Shown: one piece after another, positions 10,065 to 18,782 of the stretch
How the letters are laid out: each line of letters opens with the position of its first letter
Position numbering within the stretch: position 1 is the stretch's first letter
Assembly: GCF_001427635.1 (NCBI RefSeq)
Contig: NZ_LMHA01000001.1
Coordinates: 2,145,133 to 2,209,132 of the forward strand
Reading direction: 5' to 3'
DNA: 64,000 nt
Source of the DNA: Pseudoxanthomonas sp. Root65
GTDB taxonomy: Bacteria; Pseudomonadota; Gammaproteobacteria; Xanthomonadales; Xanthomonadaceae
The notes under the pieces: generated by a model
Told to the model about the DNA's origin: nothing
Database searches by the model: none
The model's input: the letters and a program-made list of their open reading frames with translations, nothing else
Made by a program: the position numbers and the translations under genes

Positions 10065-11753
10065 TCAGACGGGCGTGCGCTGCGGCCGGTACGGCGGCGT
10101 CGCCATCACCATTTCCGCCAGCGAGAACGCCAGTTCGCGCTCGGCCAGCACGGCACCGTCGGCGCCATGCTCCAGCAGGTGCTTCACTTCGCCGTCGCTG
10201 TGCGCGCGCGCCAGCAGGGTCAGCGAGGGATTGATCGCGCGCAGCTTGGCCAGCGCTTCGCCGGCTTCCAGCGGCTGCGGGATCGCCAGCACGGCGATCT
10301 TGGCGCGTTCGGGATGCGCTTCGGCCAGCACGCGGTCGGCGGCCGCGCTGCCGCGGATCGCGGGGATGCCGGCATCGTGCGCGCGCGCCACGTGGTCGCC
10401 GTTGTCGTCGATGACGATCAGCGGCACGCCACGGTCGCGCAGCACGCGCGCCAGTTCGCTGCCCACGCGGCCGTAACCGATGATGATGGCGTGGCCGGTG
10501 ATGTCCAGCGACGGCCCGGGCGGCACGTCGGGCACCACCGGTGCCGGCGCCAGGGCGTCCTGCTTCTTCTGCCAGCGGTCCAGCCAGGAGAACAGGAACG
10601 GATTGGCGATGATCGACAGCAGCGAGCCGGCCAGGATCAGGTCGCGGCCTTCAGGCGGCAGGATCTTCAACGCCACGCCGAGTGCGGCCAGGATGAAGGA
10701 GAACTCGCCGATCTGCGCCAGGCTGACCGAAATCGTCAGCGCGGTGCCGGTCGGATGCTTGAACGCCTTGACGATGTAGTACGCCGCCACCGACTTGCCC
10801 AGCACGATGATGCCGAACGTGGCCAGCACCTGCCACGGGTGCGCCACCAGGATCGCCGGGTTGAACAGCATGCCCACCGAGACGAAGAACAGCACCGCGA
10901 AGGCGTCGCGCAGCGGCAGCGAATCGTTGGCCGCCTTGTGGCTGAGTTCCGATTCGTTGAGCAGCATGCCGGCGAAGAACGCACCCAGCGCGAACGACAC
11001 GCCGAACATCATTGCCGAGCCGAACGCCACGCCCAGCGCGATGGCCAGCACCGACAGCGTGAACAGCTCGCGCGAGCCGGTGGCGGCGATCTTCTCCAGC
11101 GTCCACGGGATCACCCGGCGGCCGACCAGCAGCATGAAGGCGACGAAGGCGCCCAGCTTGATCAGGGTCCACACGATGGCGACCGCGAAGCTGCCGAAAC
11201 TGGCGGGCTCACCGCCCTCGGTGTCACCGAAGGTTTCCGCCAGCACCGGCAGCATCACCAGCGCCAGCACCATCGCGATGTCCTCCACGATCAGCCAGCC
11301 CACCGCGATGCGGCCGCGCTTCGTGTCCAGCAGGCGCCGGTCCTCCATCGCGCGCAGCAGCACCACGGTACTCGCCACCGACAGCGCCAGGCCAAACACG
11401 AAGCCGTTCAACGGCGTCCAGCCCATGCCCCATGCCAGCGCCCAGCCCAGCGCCGTGGCCACCACGATCTGCGCGATGGCGCCGGGAATGGCGATCGCCT
11501 TGACCTCGAGCAGGTCCTCCAGCGAGAAGTGCAGGCCCACGCCGAACATCAGCAGCATCACGCCGAGTTCGGACAGCTGGGTGGCGAGTTCCTGGTCGGC
11601 GACGAAGCCCGGCGTGAACGGGCCGACGAAGACGCCGGCGAGCAGGTAACCGACCAGCGGCGACAGCCGCAGTTTGTACGCCAGCGCACCCAGCACGAAG
11701 GCCAGGGCCAAGCCCACCGCGATGATGTTGATCAGGTCGGCGTCATGGTGCAT
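10065..11753 (-). CDS. ybaL: YbaL-type CPA2 cation/proton antiporter
   Basis: A 562-residue inner-membrane protein with a Na/H-exchanger domain of about twelve helices (residues 1-380) and a C-terminal TrkA-N domain beginning at HAIIIGYGRVGSELA, a Rossmann nucleotide-binding motif. The N-terminal run (SPLVGYLLAGVFVGPFTPGF, LMFGVGLHFSLEDL) follows E. coli YbaL closely, and the length matches. It probably exports potassium or exchanges it for protons under a nucleotide or thiol signal. The start at 11753 (MHHDADLI) is chosen over an in-frame start 18 codons upstream by homology, and GAGGAAG lies upstream. It is convergent with the EAL gene, with nine bases between the stops. Confidence 0.92.
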   Translation of the reverse strand: MHHDADLINIIAVGLALAFVLGALAYKLRLSPLVGYLLAGVFVGPFTPGFVADQELATQLSELGVMLLMFGVGLHFSLEDLLEVKAIAIPGAIAQIVVATALGWALAWGMGWTPLNGFVFGLALSVASTVVLLRAMEDRRLLDTKRGRIAVGWLIVEDIAMVLALVMLPVLAETFGDTEGGEPASFGSFAVAIVWTLIKLGAFVAFMLLVGRRVIPWTLEKIAATGSRELFTLSVLAIALGVAFGSAMMFGVSFALGAFFAGMLLNESELSHKAANDSLPLRDAFAVLFFVSVGMLFNPAILVAHPWQVLATFGIIVLGKSVAAYYIVKAFKHPTGTALTISVSLAQIGEFSFILAALGVALKILPPEGRDLILAGSLLSIIANPFLFSWLDRWQKKQDALAPAPVVPDVPPGPSLDITGHAIIIGYGRVGSELARVLRDRGVPLIVIDDNGDHVARAHDAGIPAIRGSAAADRVLAEAHPERAKIAVLAIPQPLEAGEALAKLRAINPSLTLLARAHSDGEVKHLLEHGADGAVLAERELAFSLAEMVMATPPYRPQRTPV

Positions 11754-11873
11754 CGAGCGACGGACTTCCTCTGCATGTCGTGAGGAGTGTCGCCGATGCA
11801 GCTGCACGGCCGCAAACGCAAACTGAGTGCGCGATTCATCCGTTCCGTCTTTGCCCGCAAGCGGCGCAACGGA

Positions 11874-11898
11874 AACGCCCCGCGCAGGGCGGGGCGTT
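11874..11898 (-). terminator. Terminator of the second TonB receptor gene
   Basis: AACGCCCCGC (11874-11883) and GCGGGGCGTT (11889-11898) form a perfect ten-pair stem with a five-base loop. Read on the minus strand it is followed by TTTCCGTT, a weak T tract. It starts 26 bases after the receptor stop codon. Confidence 0.75.
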
Positions 11899-11923
11899 CC
11901 GGAGGTGGATTGCGGTGAAAGCC

Positions 11924-14323
11924 TTACCAGGCGTAGGCGATGCGTCCGTACACGTAAGCGCCGTTGAAGCCGCCCGGGGACTGGCTGCTGTAAGGGAACT
12001 GGCCGCTGTTCGAGTTCGGGAAGAGGGTGCGGTCCGGGTACTCGTCCAGCAGGTTGTCAGCACCCAGCGTCAGCGTCCAGTTCTCGCTCGGGCGATAGCT
12101 CGTGGAGGCATCCAGGACCCACGTGGCGCCGTAGGTCTGGTCGTTGACAGGGTTGCCGGTCTCGCTGACGCGGGTGGTGAACTCGCCGTAGCGGGTCGCG
12201 CCAAGGGTGAAGTCCCAGCGGGCCAGATTCCATGCCGCTGTCAGCGTGGTCTTGTCGCGTGGATAACCCTCTTCGATGCGGCCCTGCTCGTCGCGACCCA
12301 CGCGAAAGAGATTGGCGCCAAGCGCGGTAAGCTCCGGCGGGTTCGGCGCGATGCGCTGGATCTCGGTCTTGTTGTAGTTGTAACCGGCGGTCAGGTTGAG
12401 GCTGCTGTTGGCGAGTGGAACGGTGTATTGGGCGATCACGTCGACGCCGCGCGTGCGGGTGTCGGCGGCATTGGTGAAGTAGCGCGCGCTGGTCACGCCA
12501 TTGACCCCCAGGCTGGCCAGCAGCGCCTGTGCGGCCGCGTTGCTGCCCAGCAGCAGGTTGGAGGACAGCACGATGCGGTCATCAATGTCGATCTGGTAAG
12601 CATCGATGGTTACGTACAGACGGTCTACCGGCTGCAGCACCAGGCCCAGGCCGTAGGAAAGCGAGGTTTCCGCTGTCAGCGCTTCCGCACCCAACGCCTG
12701 CGCGACCGGACCGGTGGCTGGGAACGTGCCCGATTCGAAGAAGCGGTCGAGCGTGGCGTTGTACTGCGATGTCACCACTTGATAGTACTGCTGCGCCAGC
12801 GCCGGCGCGCGGAACCCGCTGGCCACGGTGGCGCGCAGCGCCACCGCGTCGGTGAACGCATAGCGTGCGGACAGCTTGCCCGAGACTTCACTGCCGAAAT
12901 CGGAATAGTCCTCGTAGCGGCCGGCGATGCCGGCGGAGAACTTATCGGTCAGATCGGCTTCTAGTCCTACGTACGCCGCGTAGCTGTTGCGGTCCGAATG
13001 CACGGCATTGGTGGGCGTGAAACCGGCGAAGCCCTGCGCGCCGCTACCGGTGTAGGAACTCAGTTCGCCTGGCGACTGGTTCCACTTCTCCTCGCGGTAC
13101 TCGGCACCGAACGACAGCGTCGCCGGGTAGGCCAAGCCGATCTCCAATTGCTTGCTGACGTCGGCATTGAGCACGTTCTGCGTGTACTCGAGCGCGCCAT
13201 CGTAGAAGCGACGCGGGCTGGTGGCGCCCAGGCTGTAGTTGATGCTGTTCTGGGTGTAGAACTTCAGGTGGTTGTAGCCGTAGTTGTAGCTGAGGTCCCA
13301 CTTCCAGCCGCTCTCGGTGTCGCCCTTCATGCCGGCGACCAGTGAGCGGTCCTGCGAGAGCTGGTTGATTTCCGGCACGTAGCCGTCCGGATAGACCTGG
13401 GCCAGCAGCGCAGTCTGGCTGCTGTGGTTGGGCGAGCGGTAAAAAGCGAAGGACACGATGTCACGGTTGCTGGCGATCGCGGTGGCGTAGGCGCTGACGT
13501 TGTCGCTGAAGTCAAAGCCCGCGTTGGCCGATACCGCGCCCGCGTCGACCTTCGGGTCGCCGTAGACAAAGGCGACGCGGCCGATGGCCGGGTTGTTGCC
13601 GGTGTTGGGCGCCGTACCCTGGTAGGGGCCGGCTCGGTCGGTCTCATCCTGCTGGGTCAACTGGCCTGCGACATGCACGAAACCGCGACCACCGCCGAAG
13701 GACACCCCGGTATCGCCCGACAGCTGCGTGCTGCGGCCGTCGCCGGCCGAATAGCCGCCCACGTCGACGGCCAGTCGGCCACCTTCGCTCGCGCCCTTCA
13801 GCACGATGTTGACGACACCGGCGATGGCATCCGAACCGTACTGTGCGGAGGCGCCGTCGCGCAGCACTTCCACACGCTCGATCGCCGACACCGGGATGGC
13901 GTTGAGGTCCACCGCCGACGAGCCGCGGCCGATGCTGCCGTTGACGTTGACCAGCGCCGAGATCTGGCGGCGTTTGCCGTTGACCAAGATAAGCACCTGG
14001 TCCGGCGACAGCCCGCGCAGCTGCGCCGGGCGCACGCCGCTGGTGCCATCGGTGACCGCCGGGCGCGGGAAGTTCAGCGAGGGCAGGGCACGCGCGAGTG
14101 CGGTGGCCAGTTCGGTGGTGCCGGTGGCCTGCAAGGCTTCCGGCGTGATGATGTCGATCGGCGACTGCGATTCGGCGACCGTGCGGTCGGAGACGCGGGT
14201 GCCGGTCACGATAAGGGTGTCCAGCGTGCGGGCGTCGGCTGGGGCCGCGTCCTGGGCTAGCGCGGCGGGGACGACCAAGGCCAAGCTGATGGCGAGGGTC
14301 AGCGGTGACAGCTTGCGGGGCAT
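11924..14323 (-). CDS. TonB-dependent outer-membrane receptor, paralogue
   Basis: A 799-residue receptor with a signal peptide (residues 1-23, ending PAALAQ), a plug carrying LIVTGTR, QSPIDIITPEAL, QLRGLSPDQVLILVNGKRR and VEVLRDGASAQYGSDAIAG, and a C-terminal barrel ending in YGRIAYAW. The plug is nearly the same as in the receptor at 96-2516, so the two are paralogues with probably related substrates. The barrel parts are more different, as expected if ligand specificity changed. Neither has a nearby transporter, enzyme or sigma/anti-sigma pair. It is divergent from yheS over about 200 bases; within that gap GTTTC-CTTT-GAAAC at 14381-14394 is a small inverted repeat of unknown value. Confidence 0.93.
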   Translation of the reverse strand: MPRKLSPLTLAISLALVVPAALAQDAAPADARTLDTLIVTGTRVSDRTVAESQSPIDIITPEALQATGTTELATALARALPSLNFPRPAVTDGTSGVRPAQLRGLSPDQVLILVNGKRRQISALVNVNGSIGRGSSAVDLNAIPVSAIERVEVLRDGASAQYGSDAIAGVVNIVLKGASEGGRLAVDVGGYSAGDGRSTQLSGDTGVSFGGGRGFVHVAGQLTQQDETDRAGPYQGTAPNTGNNPAIGRVAFVYGDPKVDAGAVSANAGFDFSDNVSAYATAIASNRDIVSFAFYRSPNHSSQTALLAQVYPDGYVPEINQLSQDRSLVAGMKGDTESGWKWDLSYNYGYNHLKFYTQNSINYSLGATSPRRFYDGALEYTQNVLNADVSKQLEIGLAYPATLSFGAEYREEKWNQSPGELSSYTGSGAQGFAGFTPTNAVHSDRNSYAAYVGLEADLTDKFSAGIAGRYEDYSDFGSEVSGKLSARYAFTDAVALRATVASGFRAPALAQQYYQVVTSQYNATLDRFFESGTFPATGPVAQALGAEALTAETSLSYGLGLVLQPVDRLYVTIDAYQIDIDDRIVLSSNLLLGSNAAAQALLASLGVNGVTSARYFTNAADTRTRGVDVIAQYTVPLANSSLNLTAGYNYNKTEIQRIAPNPPELTALGANLFRVGRDEQGRIEEGYPRDKTTLTAAWNLARWDFTLGATRYGEFTTRVSETGNPVNDQTYGATWVLDASTSYRPSENWTLTLGADNLLDEYPDRTLFPNSNSGQFPYSSQSPGGFNGAYVYGRIAYAW

Positions 14324-14526
14324 GGGGGAACTCCGGGAAGGACAGCAAAGTACGACATGAAGTGGATCAGGGCTTGCAAAGTTTCCTTTGAAACCATGGA
14401 CTTAGGTGATACATCTTCTGGTTACAGGGGCGGGAAGCGCATGTCAATGATTCGTTAACAAGTGTGGGCGGGTGCGCTATCGATAAACTACGCGGCCGCT
14501 TCCCCCAAATCCCCGTAGGTTGTTTC

Positions 14527-16377
14527 TTGATCGCCCTTCGTAATTTCGCGCTCCGCCGCGGCGAGCGCCTGCTGCTGTCCAACGTCGACCTCACCCTGCA
14601 TGCGGGGTACCGCGTGGGCGTGGTCGGCCGCAATGGCGCGGGCAAGTCCAGCCTGTTCGCCGCCGTGCAGGGCGAACTGGAGGCCGACAAGGGCGACCTG
14701 GACCTGCCCGGCAAGGTGCGCATCGCCAGCGTGGCGCAGGAAACCCCCTCGTTGCCCGATCCGGCGCTGACCTTCGTGCTCGGTGGCGATACCGAGGTCG
14801 CGGCAGTGCTGCAGGCCGAAGCCGACGCCAGCGCGCGCGAGGACTGGGAGGCCGTGGCCAACGCGCACCAGAAGATGGCCGAACTCGGGGCCTACGACGC
14901 CGAGGCGCGCGCCGGCAAGCTGCTGCACGGCCTGGGCTTCCCGGCCGACACGCACCACCGGCCGGTGTCGTCGTTCTCCGGCGGCTGGCGCGTGCGCCTG
15001 AACCTGGCGCGCGCACTGATGATGCCCAGCGACCTGCTGCTGCTCGACGAACCCACCAACCACCTCGACATGGACGCGGTGCTGTGGCTCGAGCAATGGT
15101 TGCTGAAATACCCGGGCACGCTGCTGCTGATCTCGCACGACCGCGAGTTCCTCGACAACGTCGCCACCCACACGCTGCACCTGCACGGCGGCGGCGCCAA
15201 GCTGTACACCGGCGGCTACACCGACTTCGAGCGCCAGCGCGCCGAACAGCTGCGCCAGCAGCAGATCGCGCACGAGAAGGAACAGGCCGAACGCGCGCAC
15301 CTGCAGAGCTTCATCGACCGCTTCAAGGCCAAGGCCTCGAAGGCCGCGCAGGCGCAGAGCCGCATGAAGCGCCTGGCCAAGCTGGCCGGCACCGAGGCGG
15401 TGCGCGCCGAGCGCGAGTTCCGCATCGAGTTCGCCCCGCCGGCCAAGCTGCCGTTCTCGCTGATCCGCCTGAACCATGTGGAAGCCGGCTACGGCGGCGA
15501 CGCGGTGATCCTCCACAACGTCGGCTTCGGCCTCGAGGCCGGCCAGCGCATCGGTCTGCTCGGCCCCAACGGCGCGGGCAAGACGACGCTGGTGAAGACA
15601 CTGGTGGGTGAGCTGCCCCCGATGGCGGGCGACCGCATGGCGCATCCGGACCTGCGCATCGGCTACTTCGCGCAGCACACCGTCGAGTCGCTGCACGAAG
15701 GGCAGTCGCCGATGGACCACTTCCGCGACCTGTCGCCGGATGCCAGCAACCAGTCGTTCCGCGACTTCCTGGGCAAGTGGAATTTCCCCGGCGACCGCGC
15801 CTTCGAACCGGTCGACGGCTTCTCCGGCGGCGAGCGTGCACGCCTGGCGCTGGCGCTGATCGCCTGGCAGCAGCCGAACGTGCTGCTGCTCGACGAACCC
15901 ACCAACCACCTCGACCTCGAAATGCGCGAAGCGCTGGCCGAAGCACTCAGCGACTTCGACGGCGCCATCGTGATGGTCAGCCACGACCGCCACCTGATCG
16001 GCCTGGTCTGCGACACGTTCTGGCGCGTGGCCGACGGCGTGGTCGAACCGTTCGACGGCGACCTGGACGAATACGCCGCCTGGCTGCGTACGCGCGCCTC
16101 CGCGCAGGGCAGCAAGCCGCTGCGAAGCGAGCCCGCGCCGCCGCCGAAGCCTGCGCCGACCCCGGCGCGCAAGATCAACCCGGTCAAACTTGCGGCCGCC
16201 GAAGCCAAGGTCGCCGAACTGGAAGCCAGGCTGGCCGACGTGGATGCGCAACTCGCCGACCCGAAGAGCTACGCCGACACCGATCTCGCCGCCCGTCTGG
16301 GCCGCGACCGCGAAGCCTTGCAGCAGCAGCTCGCCAAGGCCGAGGAGGCCTGGTCGGCGCTGTACGATGAAGCTTGA
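14527..16377 (+). CDS. yheS: ABC-F family ATPase YheS
   Basis: A soluble 616-residue ABC-F protein with two ATPase modules. Each has a Walker A (GRNGAGKS and GPNGAGKT), an ABC signature (FSGGWR and FSGGERARL) and a Walker B with LLLDEPTNHLD. The interdomain linker (AHLQSFIDRFKAKASKAAQA) is the P-site interaction motif type, and a charged coiled tail follows. ABC-F proteins act on the ribosome and rescue stalled translation. The start is taken as TTG at 14527 because MIALRNFALRRGERLLL aligns with E. coli YheS; a GTG 21 codons earlier is possible. It is divergent from the TonB receptor. Confidence 0.92.
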   Translation: MIALRNFALRRGERLLLSNVDLTLHAGYRVGVVGRNGAGKSSLFAAVQGELEADKGDLDLPGKVRIASVAQETPSLPDPALTFVLGGDTEVAAVLQAEADASAREDWEAVANAHQKMAELGAYDAEARAGKLLHGLGFPADTHHRPVSSFSGGWRVRLNLARALMMPSDLLLLDEPTNHLDMDAVLWLEQWLLKYPGTLLLISHDREFLDNVATHTLHLHGGGAKLYTGGYTDFERQRAEQLRQQQIAHEKEQAERAHLQSFIDRFKAKASKAAQAQSRMKRLAKLAGTEAVRAEREFRIEFAPPAKLPFSLIRLNHVEAGYGGDAVILHNVGFGLEAGQRIGLLGPNGAGKTTLVKTLVGELPPMAGDRMAHPDLRIGYFAQHTVESLHEGQSPMDHFRDLSPDASNQSFRDFLGKWNFPGDRAFEPVDGFSGGERARLALALIAWQQPNVLLLDEPTNHLDLEMREALAEALSDFDGAIVMVSHDRHLIGLVCDTFWRVADGVVEPFDGDLDEYAAWLRTRASAQGSKPLRSEPAPPPKPAPTPARKINPVKLAAAEAKVAELEARLADVDAQLADPKSYADTDLAARLGRDREALQQQLAKAEEAWSALYDEA

Positions 16378-16433
16378 TTCCGGCATTCGCCGACCCCAGA
16401 CACCTCCCGGTTCACTCTGCCCTGCACGCTGCC

Positions 16434-16769
16434 ATGCCCATCTACGCCTTTGAATGCACCCAGTGCGGCCACAGTTTCGACCGCCTGCAGAAACTCTCCG
16501 ATCCGGATCCCGATACCTGCCCGGCCTGCGGTGCTCAGGCGGTGAAGCGGCAGCTGACCGCGCCGTCGTTCCGGCTGGCGGGCAGCGGCTGGTACGAGAC
16601 CGATTTCAAGAAGGATGGCGACAAGAAGCGCAACCTGGCCGACGGTGGCGAGGGCGCCAAGCCTTCCAGCGAGGCCAAGCCCGCCGAGTCGTCGCCCGCG
16701 AAAGCCGAAAGCGCGCCGGCGAAGACCGAGTCCAAGCCCGCGGCACCGTCCTCGACATCCTCGACCTGA
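16434..16769 (+). CDS. FmdB-family zinc-ribbon protein
   Basis: A 111-residue protein. The N-terminal 45 residues hold a zinc ribbon with C8-x2-C11 and C29-x2-C32 in the FmdB pattern (MPIYAFECTQCGHSFD). The rest is a low-complexity tail of Ala, Pro, Ser, Lys and Glu, probably disordered. The function of the family is unknown; a regulatory role was proposed for one member. Members commonly sit a few genes upstream of aspS in this group, as here. The start at 16434 is set by the conserved MPIYAFEC; the in-frame codons upstream are not homologous. Confidence 0.88.
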   Translation: MPIYAFECTQCGHSFDRLQKLSDPDPDTCPACGAQAVKRQLTAPSFRLAGSGWYETDFKKDGDKKRNLADGGEGAKPSSEAKPAESSPAKAESAPAKTESKPAAPSSTSST

Positions 16770-16814
16770 GGCCTCCGGTGTAAGGTGCATCCCTTCCTGC
16801 CACGAAGGGATGCC

Positions 16815-17432
16815 ATGAAGAAGACCCCGATCGCGCTTGCCGTGCTGCTCGCCGCAGGCTGCGCCACATCGACCGCAGGGGTTTCATCGCCGGCGGCGCC
16901 CGATGCCTTCCTCGCCGCTCTTGCACAGCATTGCGGCAAGGCCTACGCCGGCCGCATCACCGCCAACCAGCCCGCCTCGACTACGCCCGATCCGTTCGAG
17001 GGCAAGGCCTTGGTCATGCATGTCCGCGGCTGCGATGCGCCGACGCAGGAGATCCGGGTGCCGTTCCATGTCGGCGACGACCACTCGCGCACGTGGGTAC
17101 TGACGCGGACCGGAGCGGGCCTGCGGCTGAAACACGATCACCGCCACGAGGACGGCAGTCCGGATGCGGTGACCATGTACGGCGGCGACACGGCGGATGC
17201 GGGAACGGCGCAGCGGCAGGCGTTCCCGGTGGATGCCGAGTCCGTGGCCATGTTCCAGCGCGAAGGCCTGGCGGCGTCGGTGACCAACACCTGGGCGATG
17301 GAACTGGTGCCGGCAAAGACCTTCGTCTACGAACTGAGCCGGCCGAACGGACGACTGTTCCGGGTGGAGTTCGACCTGACCACCCCGGTGGCGCTGTCGC
17401 CGGCGCCGTGGGGTAGCAGCGAGGGCGGGTGA
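16815..17432 (+). CDS. Putative lipoprotein of unknown function
   Basis: A 205-residue protein with a lipobox signal (MKKTPIALAVLLAAGC, Cys 16). The mature part has a few ordered stretches (DPFEGKALVMHVRGCD, WVLTRTGAGLRLKHDHRHEDGS) but no domain I recognise. AAGGGA five bases upstream supports the start at 16815. It lies between fmdB and the repeat-filled gap before the DUF3011 gene, probably in the same direction of transcription as fmdB. Lipid anchoring is likely; the function is unknown. Confidence 0.8.
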   Translation: MKKTPIALAVLLAAGCATSTAGVSSPAAPDAFLAALAQHCGKAYAGRITANQPASTTPDPFEGKALVMHVRGCDAPTQEIRVPFHVGDDHSRTWVLTRTGAGLRLKHDHRHEDGSPDAVTMYGGDTADAGTAQRQAFPVDAESVAMFQREGLAASVTNTWAMELVPAKTFVYELSRPNGRLFRVEFDLTTPVALSPAPWGSSEGG

Positions 17433-17524
17433 GGGCCAGGCTTCATCGCCGGTCGCTTGGGAACAAGAGCCGCAATGGGACGTTGGATGCCGATCCCATC
17501 GTGCAACGCCGTCGAAGCAAGTCG

Positions 17525-17666
17525 CTGGGTCCCGGCGTTCGCCGGGATGACGGGTTGGGGTCGGATCCAGCGTCACCGCTCGTAGCGTGCGCCGTGCGCA
17601 CGACGCGGTGCCGCGCGATTCCATCGAAGCAAGGCACTGGGCCCCGGCCTGCGCCAGGATGACGGG
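17525..17666. repeat. Two copies of the CTGGGTCCCGG repeat
   Basis: The 267-base gap between the lipoprotein and DUF3011 genes holds two direct copies of the dispersed unit: CTGGGTCCCGG..CCGGGATGACGG at 17525-17553 and a diverged copy, CTGGGCCCCGG..CAGGATGACGGG, at 17637-17666. Both are preceded by a CGAAGCAAG stretch. Nothing else recognisable is present in the gap. Confidence 0.7.
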
Positions 17667-17699
17667 TCTGGGCAGAGACCCAGCGCTCCCGAACCGGAT

Positions 17700-18632
17700 T
17701 CAGCGCGGTCCGAACCGGCCGCGGCAACCGCGGTCCACCCACACCTGGGTGCCGGTGTAGCCCCAGCTGTAGCCTTCGCGGCAGCTGGCGTTGGACAGCT
17801 GCTGCTGCAGGATCGGCCGGCCCTGGCGCGGGTCGTAGGCGCAGGTCTTGCGGCGGTCGTCGTCGCTGCTGCAGGTGATGGTGTAGCCGCTGTTGCCACC
17901 GCCACCCCAGCCGTTGCCCGAGTCGCGGAATTCGGCCCGGCAGCCGCCGCGTACCCAGATCATGCCCTGGCGCTGGCCCCAGTTCTGATTCTCGCTGCAG
18001 CGGGTCGAGGACAGGTTGCGCTGCACCACCGCGCGTCCGCGGAAGTTGGTGCGGCACTCGCGATAGGCGCCGTTCGCGCTCTCGCAGGTCACCACACCGC
18101 CGTTGCCGCCGCCCCAGCCACCGCCGCCGGAGGTGCCTTCCGCGAAGCGGCCCCGACAGCCGCGGTCGACCCACACGATGCCATTGCCGCTGCCCCAGTT
18201 CTGGCCTTCCACGCAGCGGGTGCCGGACAGGTTCTGCACCAGCACGGCGTTGCGGCGGAAGCCGGTCTGGCACTCGCGGCGGCGGTTGTCCTTGCTCTCG
18301 CAGGTGACCTGGCCGCCGGTGGGCGGCGGATTGGGGTTCCAGCCGCCGTTGTTGCCGCCCAGCGACTGCGCGATGTCCTGCTTGATGCGGCTGAAGGTCC
18401 AGTTGGAGCGGTTGACCTGGTCCAGGTAGAAGCGCAGCTGGTCGTCGGGAATGCGGCGACCGCGGGACTGTTCCGAATACTCCAAGCTGATGACCCGGGT
18501 CTGGTCCTGGACCGACAGCGTGCGCAGGTTCTCGGGCGCGTAGGCCCGCTGGCTGGCCTGGCCGAATGCGGTGGAACTGGCCATCAAGGCCAGCAACAGT
18601 ACGAAAACGGACTGCAACAACGGCTTCTTCAT
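17700..18632 (-). CDS. Secreted protein with three DUF3011 repeats
   Basis: A 310-residue protein with a signal peptide (residues 1-25), an N-terminal helical segment (about 26-95) and three repeats of about 60 residues. Each repeat has the pattern CES..N..R.EC....R, LS.T.C, QNWG, WV..GCRG.F, typical of DUF3011. They are separated by Gly/Asn/Trp-rich linkers, and the three or four Cys per repeat suggest disulfides. DUF3011 proteins are extracytoplasmic; a role in binding envelope material is possible but not shown. AGGAGGG lies before the start at 18632. It is divergent from aspS. Confidence 0.85.
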   Translation of the reverse strand: MKKPLLQSVFVLLLALMASSTAFGQASQRAYAPENLRTLSVQDQTRVISLEYSEQSRGRRIPDDQLRFYLDQVNRSNWTFSRIKQDIAQSLGGNNGGWNPNPPPTGGQVTCESKDNRRRECQTGFRRNAVLVQNLSGTRCVEGQNWGSGNGIVWVDRGCRGRFAEGTSGGGGWGGGNGGVVTCESANGAYRECRTNFRGRAVVQRNLSSTRCSENQNWGQRQGMIWVRGGCRAEFRDSGNGWGGGGNSGYTITCSSDDDRRKTCAYDPRQGRPILQQQLSNASCREGYSWGYTGTQVWVDRGCRGRFGPR

Positions 18633-18782
18633 GGCGGCGCCCTCCTGGGGAGCCGTCAGCATACGCTGGGGATGTTAATCCGGAGCAGAGGGCGGGGAGG
18701 GGACGGGTTAAACTATCGGGCTAGGACGGCCCGTGCCGTCACAACCCTTCCGGCCCCGGCCGGACGACCCTGTGGAGCCCCC

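Noticed and set aside
14464..14526. Upstream GTG start for yheS giving 21 extra residues
   Set aside because: The extra residues (MGGCAIDKLRGRFPQIPVGC) do not resemble YheS N-termini, while TTG at 14527 begins the homologous MIALRNF.
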